Shown: positions 35,701-44,344, counted from the first letter of the stretch. The stretch: DNA of 64,000 nt from Methanomassiliicoccus sp. (GCA_012719175.1 JAAYAX010000011.1:1-64000); one strand, 5' to 3'. The notes: generated by a model from the sequence alone, not told the origin. Numbers and translations: made by a program.

Positions 35701-36991
35701 AGGGGTAGGTCATCCCACCAACGGCGATGTAGTCAGCGAGGTTGACGGAAAGTCCCTGATTGTCCTTCACGATTATCTGGAGCGTGTATCTGTAAGCGTC
35801 CGAGGGTGCGCTGAAGTTATACACGAACTGCCTGAACGTGGAGAACGTGCTCCCAATGCTGAAGGCATTGATCGATGACTGCGGAGTTATCGGAGTAAGG
35901 CCCATCAGAGGATGGTAGATGAAGACGGTGTTCTGTCCGGCCACGTTCGCCAGGGTATCGCTCCACAGCTCGATGGTCACGCCCTCGCCAGGATTGAAGT
36001 TCCTGGTGATGGTCCCGTCGGAGGTCCTCTTGATGTAGTAGAATGTTATCCCCGTCTCTCCGCCGGCCTCGCCCCCGCTAGCGTCTGGGGGGTAGGTACC
36101 GTTGGTCAGGTAACCAAGGTAATTAGAATACGGGCCGTATCCTCCAGAGGGGTTGGAGTACACCCTCACCGTGAACCCCTCCTGGGCCTTCTGGCCGGAG
36201 TTGTCGGTGGCGGACACGAGGACGGTAGAGCCATCCCAGGCCATCTTCGCAGTGTAGTAACCGGAGACGAACTGGTTGAGGCCGCTGTCATAGGTAAGCT
36301 GGATCGATGAGGAAAGCCCTACGGAGGAACCGTTGAGGAAAACGCTGTTCTCATCAAGGTTACCGTAGGGGTCGCTGATCTGAGCGTAGAAGCGTACGGA
36401 GTTGCCATCATAGACCGGCGTGGGGGTCATGCCCCTGTTGCCGATGATGGGCTTGGTCATGGCCGCCTGGGCTCCTCCCTGCAGGGGCGCGGTGTAGACC
36501 ACGGTGTTGGCCGCGGTGTCCACGATCATCACGCTGATGCTGGTGGTGGAGGTGAGAACGGTGTTGTTGAGATAGGACCAGGTCACACCGGTGTCCCAGG
36601 ACGTGGCGCTGGCAATTCCATCCCCTATTTCCAAGGACATCGGGGTGTTGTCAATGAAGAGGTATATTGCGGTCTTGTAGTCCTCGAGGACCTCACCGCC
36701 CTGGTGGGTGATGTTCACATAGTAATGATCGGTGTTGATATCGAGGGTGGAGGTGAAATCGGAGTAAACCTTCTCCGCCGGTCCGGGCATTGATGAGACG
36801 TACATGAGGATGCTGCTGAACAAGGTCACAGTGATGGCCAAGATCAACAGGTTGCCGATGATGTCGGATACGCCCTTGCGGGTCCATCCCTTGCGCTTAT
36901 GAATTATCCTAGAACCTACAGAACTATCGCTCTTAGAACCGGGCCGAACCGCCGCTCGGCCGATGAACTCGAAATCGTTAAGACCTCTCAT
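32780..36991 (-). CDS. giant type IV pilin-like surface protein with FG-GAP/VCBS repeats
   Basis: 1403 residues from ATG 36991 (GGTGA upstream). A cytosolic leader ends in a pilin-like signal, R-K-G then VSDIIGNLLILAITVTLFSSI (cut expected after Gly40). Next come beta-sandwich, Ig/Big-like modules (about 80-600), then FG-GAP/VCBS-type calcium loops: DLTGDGRNDL (~640), DFNNDGRADV (~740), DFNMDGYNDV (~827), DMNGDGIPDV (~889) and DLDGDQDLDI (~1310). Many N-x-S/T sites suggest glycosylation. It ends in a membrane helix (IFLPVFGTVAIVASSQVL) and RWRSRRR. It would be an adhesin or cell-surface stalk. Most pilins are under 200 residues, so this is an extreme member. Confidence 0.85.
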   Translation of the reverse strand: MRGLNDFEFIGRAAVRPGSKSDSSVGSRIIHKRKGWTRKGVSDIIGNLLILAITVTLFSSILMYVSSMPGPAEKVYSDFTSTLDINTDHYYVNITHQGGEVLEDYKTAIYLFIDNTPMSLEIGDGIASATSWDTGVTWSYLNNTVLTSTTSISVMIVDTAANTVVYTAPLQGGAQAAMTKPIIGNRGMTPTPVYDGNSVRFYAQISDPYGNLDENSVFLNGSSVGLSSSIQLTYDSGLNQFVSGYYTAKMAWDGSTVLVSATDNSGQKAQEGFTVRVYSNPSGGYGPYSNYLGYLTNGTYPPDASGGEAGGETGITFYYIKRTSDGTITRNFNPGEGVTIELWSDTLANVAGQNTVFIYHPLMGLTPITPQSSINAFSIGSTFSTFRQFVYNFSAPSDAYRYTLQIIVKDNQGLSVNLADYIAVGGMTYPSLETYVAEGSSLVKATRFNHTDELYLIIKVKDTDRYTDTVYISGIEIDDYTGSYVIMKSPTAVPTAGSPLSYSAPLYSMYKTNGASVAGIGNGTSNLGYYTIKIVLKDANQGWWLPNTNFYTLKITTFTDSGNSGTTTGESYSQLSCQFEVTAPLTTSDVAAAIGSGSFTWSSSGATWSDNAISWFEGGDQWNERVIDPDPSSGPLGLTLADLTGDGRNDLVVGAQDTSLANLFWYENEKNDGTEWSSARPISYPFDAYSGTQTAYNSNKGNANEDATVWSTAVSTDRFYDGYSTNNEMCAALTVADFNNDGRADVVASFIHVVVYTTATSTGSADYENSWGMYFNRGVYVFWNDGSSSWTKTVLYSTDAWIAGDAANKDTNPAAADLDVADFNMDGYNDVVAVYEDGTTKVWLNQWVSQSSYSGAFSTSNSLRTLPSVTGNAPWSHTQILPKVEAEDMNGDGIPDVVRTSTLSTDNSVYIIYTQLASASVPIDSPNQMGALDVNFTATVVGPISNLASTNTVYQALTEVDVLYPTYSSTGLKNILFDTTGSSLSNSKYDDEVFYDVPKGTTMQLYSYYLDVSNLTTAIAGSRINVQFHVDSGFNTSNFIEYSLDGGVTWSNTTIKPLSSDLTARTATFDITSAGADTYSNITTKLQIRFVNPASSLQTVHFDYVWVDVDFVATQAVGWIYRIPNQPAAYQTLSIVGHVSGAEGFQISYSPDNETYFPIGQMTSLTDTTLSANLSYTPNSYYYIRVTDLDRAVTDVVKSTLYLDKVTIAHNSPTVQWTVAASKVWTSPTYYISALTVGDMKRQQGVYTANEPNDIVVATGGDMTSNSKLYIIMQSSYGSFSAQALTTSKLAIMCPSSGNYEIHGVELGDLDGDQDLDIILVVGAKIGRQPGAGPTMWEYVNNQMSAGAWRFTENPISSVASKGESVINVTTGNIDLAIFLPVFGTVAIVASSQVLNRWRSRRR

Positions 36992-37139
36992 AACTTCACC
37001 ACCGGCCCCGAACCGGGTGCGGAGTGTCAAACACTTATCGAGTCTATAAATATGTATACTTCATAAAATTGAATTTACAGAATGATAATTATAACGAAAT
37101 AGAAATGCAACTTCCTTAATATCTGGGTAGGCATAAGGG
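36992..37139. promoter_or_regulatory. divergent AT-rich promoter region
   Basis: Minus-strand TATTTATAG at about 37045-37053 would serve the giant surface protein. Plus-strand CCTTAATATCT at about 37113-37123 lies about 22 nt before the CYTH gene's ATG, suggesting a leaderless transcript. The block is far more AT-rich than its surroundings. Confidence 0.45.
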
Positions 37140-37667
37140 ATGCCTATGCTGGAGATAGAGGTTAAGTGCCCGGTGGAGAATATCGGGCCTGTCGAGGAGC
37201 GTCTCATTTCTCAGGGGGGTAGTTTCGAGGGAGAGGTGTCGCAGGAGGACCGCTACCTCGGTCATCCCTGCCGGGATTTTGCCTCCACCGACGAGGGGCT
37301 GCGGCTGCGCAGAGAGGGAGATGGGGTGGTCCTCTATTACAAGGGACCCAAGATCGACAAGCTCACCAAGACCAGGGAGGAGCTTAGCACCCCCGTGCCC
37401 GATCCCCGGTCCATGGACCTCATACTTCAGCGCCTGGGATTCACCCCTGTGGCCACGGTGGAGAAGGTCAGGCGATCGTACCGCCTGGGCCAGGTGGGTG
37501 TGTCCCTGGACACGGTCTCCGGGCTGGGGGGGTTCGTGGAGCTGGAGGTCCAGGACCTGCCCTTGGACGTGGGGAGGTCCATGCTCCAAGAGGCCATGAA
37601 GGCTCTGGGGCTGGAGAGGACGGAAAGGCGGTCCTACCTGGAGCTGCTTTTAGAAAAACGTGCCTGA
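37140..37667 (+). CDS. CYTH domain protein (class IV adenylate cyclase/ThTPase-like)
   Basis: 175 residues; MLEIEVKCPV with the E-x-E-x-K signature starts at 37146, so that ATG is an alternative. The eight-strand tunnel pattern follows: RYLGHP, LRLRREGDGVVLYYKGPK, TKTREELSTPV, VATVEKVRRSYRL, VSLDTVSGLGGFVELEV. Known members are adenylate cyclases (CyaB) or triphosphatases; sequence alone does not separate these, and archaeal ones may be thiamine triphosphatases. The gene stands alone. Confidence 0.88.
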   Translation: MPMLEIEVKCPVENIGPVEERLISQGGSFEGEVSQEDRYLGHPCRDFASTDEGLRLRREGDGVVLYYKGPKIDKLTKTREELSTPVPDPRSMDLILQRLGFTPVATVEKVRRSYRLGQVGVSLDTVSGLGGFVELEVQDLPLDVGRSMLQEAMKALGLERTERRSYLELLLEKRA

Positions 37668-37919
37668 TCAGATGTCCATGAGCTTCTCGGACAGGAACTT
37701 CCTGATCTCCTCATCATCCGGTATGCTGATGGAAGACTTGTACCGATCGGAGCCGTCCTTCATGGTGAAGCCGCGGCTCAGGGATATGAACTCCGTGCTA
37801 CCGCTTTCGCTGACGGCCCTCTTCCGCGCGACCTCGATGAAATTGTTCTTGCCGAAAGATATCCGGTGGGAATCGACCACTTCGAACTGGACATTGCGCT
37901 CACTTGATCCGTCGCTCAT
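37668..37919 (-). CDS. small protein, unknown function
   Basis: 83 residues (MSDGSSERNVQFEVVDSHRISFGKNNFIEVARKRAVSE...). The alternating strand pattern NNFIEVARKRA, STEFISLSRGFTMKDGSDRYKSSISIPDDEEIRKFLSEKL suggests a small beta domain with a C-terminal helix, reminiscent of nucleic-acid-binding folds, but no family is recognised. It meets the CYTH gene tail to tail. Confidence 0.65.
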   Translation of the reverse strand: MSDGSSERNVQFEVVDSHRISFGKNNFIEVARKRAVSESGSTEFISLSRGFTMKDGSDRYKSSISIPDDEEIRKFLSEKLMDI

Positions 37920-38064
37920 TTTCGCACCTTTATATGGGACTAAAGGGCCCTAGCTGCGAAATAAATGTTTTCCCTGCACCCAGGCTTTTCTGGTCTGGCG
38001 GTCCGTAATCTACTTCCTGAATTACCGCGACAGATAGAAATAGAAAGGCGTTCATTGAACGGGC

Positions 38065-39399
38065 ATGGGACCAGATGGGATGGGGCCAGCGGGTCCGGCC
38101 AAGCCTTCGTCGTGTGTTCGTTGCGGAGGTCAGTTGGAAGCTGGTGCTAACTTTTGTCACAAATGCGGACAGGCGGTAACACCCTACTCCTTTACGCCCG
38201 TGCACCCGCAGTACCCGCCGTATCAGCCCGTCAAGGACACCACCATCCGCGACCTGGGCATGGGCATAGGCACCTACGCCACCATCGCCCTGCTGGTCCT
38301 GATGGCTGTGAACGTGCTCATAGCCATATGGGGCATCGGGCAGGTCTATCCCCACATGGACAGGCACATCTACCTCTTCATAATCACGCCCTACATCGTC
38401 AACTTCGCCGAGCTCGGCGGTTGGCCGTTCTTCATCTACTATGTCCTGCTGGTAGCGGCCATAGGCGCCTCGCTGGTATGGGCCGTGGTCAAGAGCGCGA
38501 AGCCGCTGGTGAGCGAGCTCAAGATCGATTACCCGGCGCAGGGGCACAGCCCGGTGTACGTGATCGGCACAGTGCTCATGGCCATCGTCTCCTTCAACGT
38601 CGTGTACTACCTGATCGTAGGGGTGGTAGGCATAGATCCCACCACTCCCTCCTTCTCCACAAGGGAACTGTGGCAGACCCTCTTCGGATTCGCCCACGCC
38701 TCGGTATGGGAGGAGGTGGCGTCACGCATACTACTCATAGGCGTCCCTCTGCTGCTCATCGACCTAGTGCGCAGGACCAAGAACCCGGACCTCAAGATGA
38801 GGAAGGTAAGCAACTACCTCCTCGGAGGGGGCTTCGCCATCGGGAAGAAGGAGGCGTTCCTCATGGTGTTCTCCAGCCTGATGTTCGGGGCGGCCCATAT
38901 CTTCTCGTGGGACCTGTACAAGATCTTACCGGCGGCCGTGGCGGGATTGGCCTTCGCATACCTGTTCCTCAAGCTGGGAGTGTACGCCTCCATCCTCATG
39001 CACTTCGGCATCGACTTTATGAGCGTCCCCCTGAGCGTGTTCCCGGACAACTACGAGATCACCATGCTCCTCGGCCTGGCCATACTGGTGTGGGTAGGGG
39101 TGGGCCTGCTGTACATGCTGCTTTACGCCTCCAAGGGTTTGGGTTGGATCTTAGGAAGAAGGATATGGCCGGACATACCTTGGGAAAGGCCGCTGCCGAC
39201 CGCACCAATGCCTCAGCACTACCCTCCATACTACCCCCAGGGAGTGGGGTATGGTCAACCCCCCGCCCCTATTCCCCCTCCTCAGCAGGTCCCTCGGGAC
39301 CCCACCGCCATCGGATATGTTTGCAAGAGCTGCGGCAACAGGGAGGCCACTTACGTCGATGGGGAGCTGACCTGCCTAAAATGCGGTAACAGGGGTTAG
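38065..39399 (+). CDS. CPBP intramembrane protease with zinc ribbons at both ends
   Basis: 444 residues. An N-terminal zinc ribbon (C-V-R-C-G and C-H-K-C-G, about 17-35) is followed by a membrane core (about 70-360). The CPBP (Abi/CaaX-type) active motifs are present: VWEEVASRILLIG (E-E-x-x-x-R), SSLMFGAAHIFSW and ILMHFGIDFM. After a proline-rich linker (PQHYPPYYPQGVGYGQPPAP) comes a second zinc ribbon (C-K-S-C-G and C-L-K-C-G, about 415-441). CPBP enzymes cleave substrates in the membrane. Zinc ribbons at both termini are unusual and may bind partner proteins or nucleic acid. The gene is monocistronic. Confidence 0.88.
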   Translation: MGPDGMGPAGPAKPSSCVRCGGQLEAGANFCHKCGQAVTPYSFTPVHPQYPPYQPVKDTTIRDLGMGIGTYATIALLVLMAVNVLIAIWGIGQVYPHMDRHIYLFIITPYIVNFAELGGWPFFIYYVLLVAAIGASLVWAVVKSAKPLVSELKIDYPAQGHSPVYVIGTVLMAIVSFNVVYYLIVGVVGIDPTTPSFSTRELWQTLFGFAHASVWEEVASRILLIGVPLLLIDLVRRTKNPDLKMRKVSNYLLGGGFAIGKKEAFLMVFSSLMFGAAHIFSWDLYKILPAAVAGLAFAYLFLKLGVYASILMHFGIDFMSVPLSVFPDNYEITMLLGLAILVWVGVGLLYMLLYASKGLGWILGRRIWPDIPWERPLPTAPMPQHYPPYYPQGVGYGQPPAPIPPPQQVPRDPTAIGYVCKSCGNREATYVDGELTCLKCGNRG

Positions 39400-40157
39400 T
39401 GGCCGTTCAGGAGAGCTTTCAGGCGGTCCCTGCCGATGACCGCGTCGGGCAGGTTGCGGGACTCGATGACATAACGACCTCTGTATCCCTTCAAGCCCTT
39501 GATCACCTGAGGGAAGTCAACGGTGCCATCCCCGATGGGGAGGTGCTCGTCGAACTCTCCTCTGTTGTCGTGGACATGCAGGTTGATTATCCTCTTCTTG
39601 AGCTTGAGGAACTCCTTCACCAGCCCCATGGTGTGCGCGTGCCCGATGTCCAGGCATATGCCCAGGCCTGTGCCCTCGATCAATTCGGTGAGCTCCTGAG
39701 GCGTGGTACCTGTGGACGCGTACATCCGCGGCATGTTCTCCAACGCGATCTTGACGCCTAGGTTCCCGGATATGCGGTCAAGTCTCTCCAGGGAATCCCT
39801 GGCAGCCTCCCTCACCTTGTCCCTGCTCACGAAGCCGAGGGGAGTGAGGAAGGCAGGGTGGACGGTGTAGGTGTCGATCCCCAGTCGATGGCAGGCCCCC
39901 AGGCCGGTCATCAGCTCCTTAAGCGAGGCTTCCCTCATCCGGGGGTTCAGGGAGCCGATGTTGATGTCGCTCATGGGAGCATGGACAGAGAACCGTAGGC
40001 CGGTCGACGGAGCCAGTTCCAGGAACTGCTTCTCGATCCTGCGTAGCTCGTGACCTCCCTCGGCCACGATCTCCCAGGCCTGGAACTCCTCGGAGATGGA
40101 CTCCAGCGCTTGAGGGAACGGGATGGCGGTGAACGACGGAGAGGAGGCTGCGATCAC
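39396..40157 (-). CDS. sugar phosphate isomerase/epimerase (AP endonuclease 2-like TIM barrel)
   Basis: 253 residues from a GTG at 40157 that overlaps the end of the UPF0201 gene. The xylose-isomerase-like barrel is seen in TGLRFSVHAPMSDINIGSL, YTVHPAFLT, KIALENMPRM with the metal Glu, GLGICLDIGHAHTMG with Asp and His, INLHVHDNRGEFDEHLPIGDGTVDF and RYVIESRNLPDAV. These metal ligands are all present. The enzyme could be an isomerase or an endonuclease IV-like protein; the motif set favours sugar isomerase/epimerase. It meets the CPBP gene tail to tail. Confidence 0.85.
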   Translation of the reverse strand: MIAASSPSFTAIPFPQALESISEEFQAWEIVAEGGHELRRIEKQFLELAPSTGLRFSVHAPMSDINIGSLNPRMREASLKELMTGLGACHRLGIDTYTVHPAFLTPLGFVSRDKVREAARDSLERLDRISGNLGVKIALENMPRMYASTGTTPQELTELIEGTGLGICLDIGHAHTMGLVKEFLKLKKRIINLHVHDNRGEFDEHLPIGDGTVDFPQVIKGLKGYRGRYVIESRNLPDAVIGRDRLKALLNGH

Positions 40158-40534
40158 TCTGCTCCCTCCACCGTGCTCTCGGCGAGATGGTCGATGACGG
40201 CCTTGATGTCCTCATCCTCCACCATTACCTCGATGTTCCCCAGAGGGGAGGAGCCCTCTTGGAAGGAGAGCTTTCCCACGTAGGCCACCTGCTTATTGAG
40301 GCGGAAGGTGGTCCGTCCGTCCATCATCCCGCGCAGCATGACCGAGCGGGCGGTATCCCGGATGTGCTCGTCCAATATCATCTGCCTGAGGTGCTCTCCG
40401 CTATCACCGCTCGACATTAACCCCTCATCCGCCTCCTCGACCTGGCCCTCAGGGAATATGTTGAGGAGAGCTTTGTGTACCTTCTCCCGGTCTTCGGTAG
40501 GATAGCATGGTGTTCGCGCAATGATGTGGACCAT
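40154..40534 (-). CDS. UPF0201 (DUF54) family protein
   Basis: 126 residues with the archaeal UPF0201 pattern: ARTPCYPTEDREKVHKALLNIFPEG, LRQMILDEHIRDTARSVMLRGM, TTFRLNKQVAYVGKLSFQ and GNIEVMVEDEDIKAVIDHLA. Related archaeal proteins resemble the L5-like RNA-binding fold, and COG1325 members are often found near exosome or ribosome genes. Its exact function is unknown. The isomerase gene starts within its last codons. Confidence 0.87.
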   Translation of the reverse strand: MVHIIARTPCYPTEDREKVHKALLNIFPEGQVEEADEGLMSSGDSGEHLRQMILDEHIRDTARSVMLRGMMDGRTTFRLNKQVAYVGKLSFQEGSSPLGNIEVMVEDEDIKAVIDHLAESTVEGAE

Positions 40535-40604
40535 GCTCGATTAATGGACCATGTCGTAAAAAAGAATTGGTACTAAATAGCCCTGTCATCATTGTGGTCC
40601 TATC

Positions 40605-42047
40605 ATGAGGGACCGCATCCTAGACACATTGGCCAATGAGGGTATCCTTCTGGAACCGGAAGCGGCCGAGATGGTGCTCTCCAGGTCCGATCCCCTCAAC
40701 TTCGTCCGCACAGCGCTGTCCTCCATGGAGCAGCAGCCACTGGTACTAACGGTGAACGACCTGCGGCCGTATTCCGATGTGCAGGTGACCAGGATGGTGC
40801 CGGAAGCATTGGAGGAGATCAGGCAGAGCGCACCCGCCCCCCCGGCTCGCAGCGACGGGGACGTTCGCATTCTCAGGGACATCACTGGCAACTCGACCTG
40901 CGAGGGCAACATAATCGATTTCGCCCGCTACTTCAACGACCGCTTCAAGAAGATAAAGAAGATGCTGGCCCAGCGCAGGGAGCTGGTGGGATGCCTGCCA
41001 GTGTCCAAGGCCACCAAGTTCGACCGGGAGGTCAAGATGGTGGCGATGGTGAACGAGGTCCGTGTCACCAAGAACGGCCACAGGCTCATAGAGGTCGAGG
41101 ACGAGGAGGGACGCTGCCCCGTGCTGATACTGAAGGACAGTCCCATGGCGCAGGAGTGCATCGTGCCCGATGAGGTCATAGGCATCGTGGGGAAGACCAG
41201 CACGAAAGGCGATCTGGTGGTCATGAACGAGCTTATCCGACCGGACCTGCCCCTTAGGAAGGGGATGCGCCCTACCGACTCCTGGTCCTCCGTGGCCTTC
41301 CTATCGGATGTGCATATCGGTTCCAACACCTTCCTCCACAAGCCGTGGGAGCGAATGATCGATTGGCTCCGCACCGAGGGACGGGATGAGGTCCAGTACC
41401 TCATCGTTCCGGGCGATGTCGTCGACGGGATAGGTATCTTTCCAGGGCAGGAGGACGAGCTGGAGATCGATGACATCTTCGCCCAGTATGAGTCTCTGGC
41501 CGACCACCTCAAGCAGGTGCCTGACGGGATCCGCATAATAGTGCAGCCGGGGAACCATGACGCTGTTCGTCCGGCCGAGCCCCAGCCTACCTTCCCCAAG
41601 GACCTGACCAAGTTGTTCGATTCGGCCATCACCTTCGTGGGGAACCCCTGCTATCTGGAGATCGAGGGGCGAAAGATCCTCTCATATCACGGCAGGAGCC
41701 TGGATGACTGGATCGGCAATGTTCAGGGCCTGAACTACAACAACCCTCTTCAGGGCATGGTGGAGATGCTGAAGCGCCGCCACATGGCGCCCATTTACGG
41801 CGGGAAGACGCCCCTGGCCCCGGAGAAGGAGGATTTCCTGGTCATAGATGAGGTGCCCGACATCTTCGTCAGCGGACACGTTCATGGGGCCGGCATCAGC
41901 GAGTACCGAGGGGTGAAGCTCATCTGCGCCTCCACCTGGCAATCGCAGACCGCCTTTCAAAGGATGCACAATTTCAATCCCATCCCGGCCCAGATGCCGA
42001 TAACCCACCTGGGGACGGGAGATACACGTATGGTCGATTTTACCTGA
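40605..42047 (+). CDS. polB: DNA polymerase D small subunit (DP1)
   Basis: 480 residues. DP1 is the 3'-5' proofreading exonuclease subunit of euryarchaeal replicative polymerase D. The N-terminal part (1-130) is helical; an OB fold covers about 140-215 (VAMVNEVRVTKNGHRLIEVEDEEG, VIGIVGKTSTKGDLVVMNEL). The calcineurin-like phosphodiesterase domain follows with SVAFLSDVHIGSNTF, YLIVPGDVVDGIGIFPG, IIVQPGNHDAVR, ILSYHGRSLDDW and VDIFVSGHVHGAG-type metal ligands (here PDIFVSGHVHGAG). The large subunit DP2 is not in the window. A TATA-like ACTAAATAG lies near 40572. Confidence 0.96.
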   Translation: MRDRILDTLANEGILLEPEAAEMVLSRSDPLNFVRTALSSMEQQPLVLTVNDLRPYSDVQVTRMVPEALEEIRQSAPAPPARSDGDVRILRDITGNSTCEGNIIDFARYFNDRFKKIKKMLAQRRELVGCLPVSKATKFDREVKMVAMVNEVRVTKNGHRLIEVEDEEGRCPVLILKDSPMAQECIVPDEVIGIVGKTSTKGDLVVMNELIRPDLPLRKGMRPTDSWSSVAFLSDVHIGSNTFLHKPWERMIDWLRTEGRDEVQYLIVPGDVVDGIGIFPGQEDELEIDDIFAQYESLADHLKQVPDGIRIIVQPGNHDAVRPAEPQPTFPKDLTKLFDSAITFVGNPCYLEIEGRKILSYHGRSLDDWIGNVQGLNYNNPLQGMVEMLKRRHMAPIYGGKTPLAPEKEDFLVIDEVPDIFVSGHVHGAGISEYRGVKLICASTWQSQTAFQRMHNFNPIPAQMPITHLGTGDTRMVDFT

Positions 42048-42173
42048 GCGGATGAGCGATCGGACGCCTACTGCTTCCCCCGGATAGTTAAATCCGCAGG
42101 CCTTTCACCATGCCATCATTGTAGAGAGCGGTATCGTTCGATCCAATGAACAATCCGCTGCCTTCACCGGCGA

Positions 42174-42314
42174 TCAGCCGGTGAGGAACAGGAACACGAC
42201 GATCAGCAAATATCCTAGAACTAGCATAAATAAAGAAATGAGCCAGAAGAGCTTGAAGGTCCGTCCCCGGACCTTGGGGTCCTTCCAGTCAAAATGTTCA
42301 CGAAGCGGTTTCAA
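42174..42314 (-). CDS. 46-residue membrane protein at the end of the ATP synthase operon
   Basis: Found by reading the minus strand. TTG 42314 (inside the end of subunit D) opens MKPLREHFDWKDPKVRGRTF followed by a single strong membrane helix (KLFWLISLFMLVLGYLLIVVFLFLTG) and TGA at 42174. A basic-aromatic N-terminus then one helix is typical of small membrane subunits. It overlaps atpD by 17 bp. In Methanosarcina a small gene of unknown function (ahaG) also follows ahaD, so the position matches, but I cannot claim homology. Confidence 0.6.
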   Translation of the reverse strand: MKPLREHFDWKDPKVRGRTFKLFWLISLFMLVLGYLLIVVFLFLTG

Positions 42315-42948
42315 CTTCCCTGGCCCCTGCCTTGTCCTTGATACGCTTCAGCCGGAAAGTGTTCTCGCGTTCCATCTCCTCAAGACGCAGCTCGATGAAG
42401 GACTCGGCAGCTTCGAGCTCGGGAATGACCTTGTACTCCAGCGCGTTGACACGCCGCTTGGTCTTCTCGATCTCGTCCAGTAGCTTCTTCATCGTCGTCT
42501 CGATCTCGGCCGCCTGCACAAGGGTCTCCACCAGGCTCTCGAACGCCGCGGTGGCATCATCGATGTGAGTGGAGGTGCCGATGACACCGTAGCCACGCTG
42601 ATCGATGGTGCTCTTTATGGAGTTGGTCTCGATCTCCGGGACCACCAGGCCCATGATGTTCTTGGAGCGGAGGGTGATCTCGGGGTGCAGGCGGAGGGCG
42701 AAGGCCGCGGATTTGACGGCAATGGTACCGTCCACAGCGTTAGCCGTGGCGATCTTGCCCATAGCCAGCTCATAGTCCTTGGTGATCTTCATGCGGACCT
42801 CCTTGGCCTGCTCGAGGATCTTGAAGAACTCGATGATGAGGCCGTCCCTCTTCATCTTCAGGATCTTGTAGCCCGATTTGGTGAGCTTGATCCTCTTCTT
42901 GACCTCGAGCAGTTCGGACCGAGTTGGCTTTACCTCACGCGCTGCCAT
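42298..42948 (-). CDS. atpD: A-type ATP synthase subunit D (central stalk)
   Basis: 216 residues from ATG 42948 (AAREVKPTRSELLEVKKRIK), with an alternative GTG at 42960. Subunit D is the coiled-coil rotor shaft inside the A3B3 head. The N-terminal helix KKRIKLTKSGYKILKMKRDGLI and the C-terminal helix LDEIEKTKRRVNALEYKVIPELE are the two long coils; the middle (VVPEIETNSIKST) is the globular turn. It begins right after the stop of atpB. Confidence 0.95.
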   Translation of the reverse strand: MAAREVKPTRSELLEVKKRIKLTKSGYKILKMKRDGLIIEFFKILEQAKEVRMKITKDYELAMGKIATANAVDGTIAVKSAAFALRLHPEITLRSKNIMGLVVPEIETNSIKSTIDQRGYGVIGTSTHIDDATAAFESLVETLVQAAEIETTMKKLLDEIEKTKRRVNALEYKVIPELEAAESFIELRLEEMERENTFRLKRIKDKAGAREVETAS

Positions 42949-42952
42949 ATCT

Positions 42953-44344
42953 TCACGCACTCTTTCTGTGGGCGGGGTGGTACTTCTCGATGTACTTCCG
43001 GTCGATCCTGGAGAGCTGGTTCTCGGGGATGGCGGCTAGAAGGTCCCATGCGATTTCAAGGGTGGTCTCGATCTCCCTGTCCTCATCGGAGCCCTGCCTG
43101 ACGAACCTGTTCTCAAAGGCATCGGCGAAGTCCAGGAACTTACGGTCCCTCTCGGACAATGCGTCCTTACCGACGATGGCCACCAGACCACGCAGGTCCC
43201 TGCCTTCCGCGTAGGCGGCATAGCATTGGTCGGAGACGGCCTTGTGGTCCTCTCTGGTGAGGCCCGGACCGATACCGGCGTTCATCAGCCTGGACAGAGA
43301 GGCGCCCACGTTGATGGGTGGGGATATACCCGCTCTGTTCAGTTCCCTGGAGGCCACGATCTGACCCTCGGTGATGTAACCGGTGAGATCAGGGATGGGA
43401 TGGGTGATATCATCACCGGGCATGGTCAGGATGGGGATCTGAGTGATGGAACCGCTCTTTCCCTTGATGCGTCCAGCCCTCTCGTAGAGGGAGGCAAGGT
43501 CGGTGTACATGTACCCTGGATAGCCACGGCGACCGGGCACTTCCTCACGGGCCGCGCCGATCTGTCTCAGCGCTTCACAGTAGTTTGTAATATCAGTGAG
43601 AATGACCAGCACGTGCATGTTGAGCTCGAAGGCCAGGTATTCCGCGGTGGTCAGGGCCAGACGAGGTGTGATGATCCTCTCGATGGCGGGGTCGTCAGCG
43701 AGGTTCATGAAGACGACAGCACGCTTCAGCGCACCGGTCCTCTCGAAGTCGGCCATGAAGTACTGCGCCTCTTCAGCAGTGATGCCCATGGCAGCGAAAA
43801 CCACGGCGAACTCCTCGTTGGAACCGCGCACCTTGGCCTGCCTGGCGATCTGCAGGGCGATGTCGTTGTGGGGCAGACCGGAACCAGAGAAGATCGGAAG
43901 CTTCTGTCCACGGACCAGGGTGTTCATGCCGTCGATGGTGGAGATACCGGTCTGGATGAACTCCTTGGGCTCGGCTCGAGCCCACGGGTTGATGGCCGCT
44001 CCGTTGATGTCCAGCCTGTCCTCGGGAGTAATAGCGGGACCTCCATCGATGGGGTCACCGGCTCCGTTGAGGATCCTGCCGAGCATGTCCTGGGACACGG
44101 GCATACGCATGGTCTCGCCAAGGAAGCGGACACCTGCCGCCTTCTCGATGCCCGAGGTGCCTTCGAACACTTGAATGACCACATACTTATCTGAGGTGTC
44201 CAGCACCTGCCCCCTCTTCTGGGTCCCGTCGGGCATGGTCACGGTGGCCAGCTCGTTGTATCCGACCGGTTCGGTCTTCTCGACGAAGACGAGCGGGCCC
44301 GCGATCTGTGAGATTGTACGGTATTCCTTAGATACGATGCTCAT
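42953..44344 (-). CDS. atpB: A-type ATP synthase subunit B (non-catalytic)
   Basis: 463 residues. Subunit B alternates with A in the head and carries the regulatory nucleotide site. It has a degenerate P-loop region ([18 protein letters not shown]), [59 protein letters not shown], and [29 protein letters not shown]. Length and motifs are standard. The start overlaps the stop of atpA (ATGA-type coupling). Confidence 0.97.
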   Translation of the reverse strand: MSIVSKEYRTISQIAGPLVFVEKTEPVGYNELATVTMPDGTQKRGQVLDTSDKYVVIQVFEGTSGIEKAAGVRFLGETMRMPVSQDMLGRILNGAGDPIDGGPAITPEDRLDINGAAINPWARAEPKEFIQTGISTIDGMNTLVRGQKLPIFSGSGLPHNDIALQIARQAKVRGSNEEFAVVFAAMGITAEEAQYFMADFERTGALKRAVVFMNLADDPAIERIITPRLALTTAEYLAFELNMHVLVILTDITNYCEALRQIGAAREEVPGRRGYPGYMYTDLASLYERAGRIKGKSGSITQIPILTMPGDDITHPIPDLTGYITEGQIVASRELNRAGISPPINVGASLSRLMNAGIGPGLTREDHKAVSDQCYAAYAEGRDLRGLVAIVGKDALSERDRKFLDFADAFENRFVRQGSDEDREIETTLEIAWDLLAAIPENQLSRIDRKYIEKYHPAHRKSA

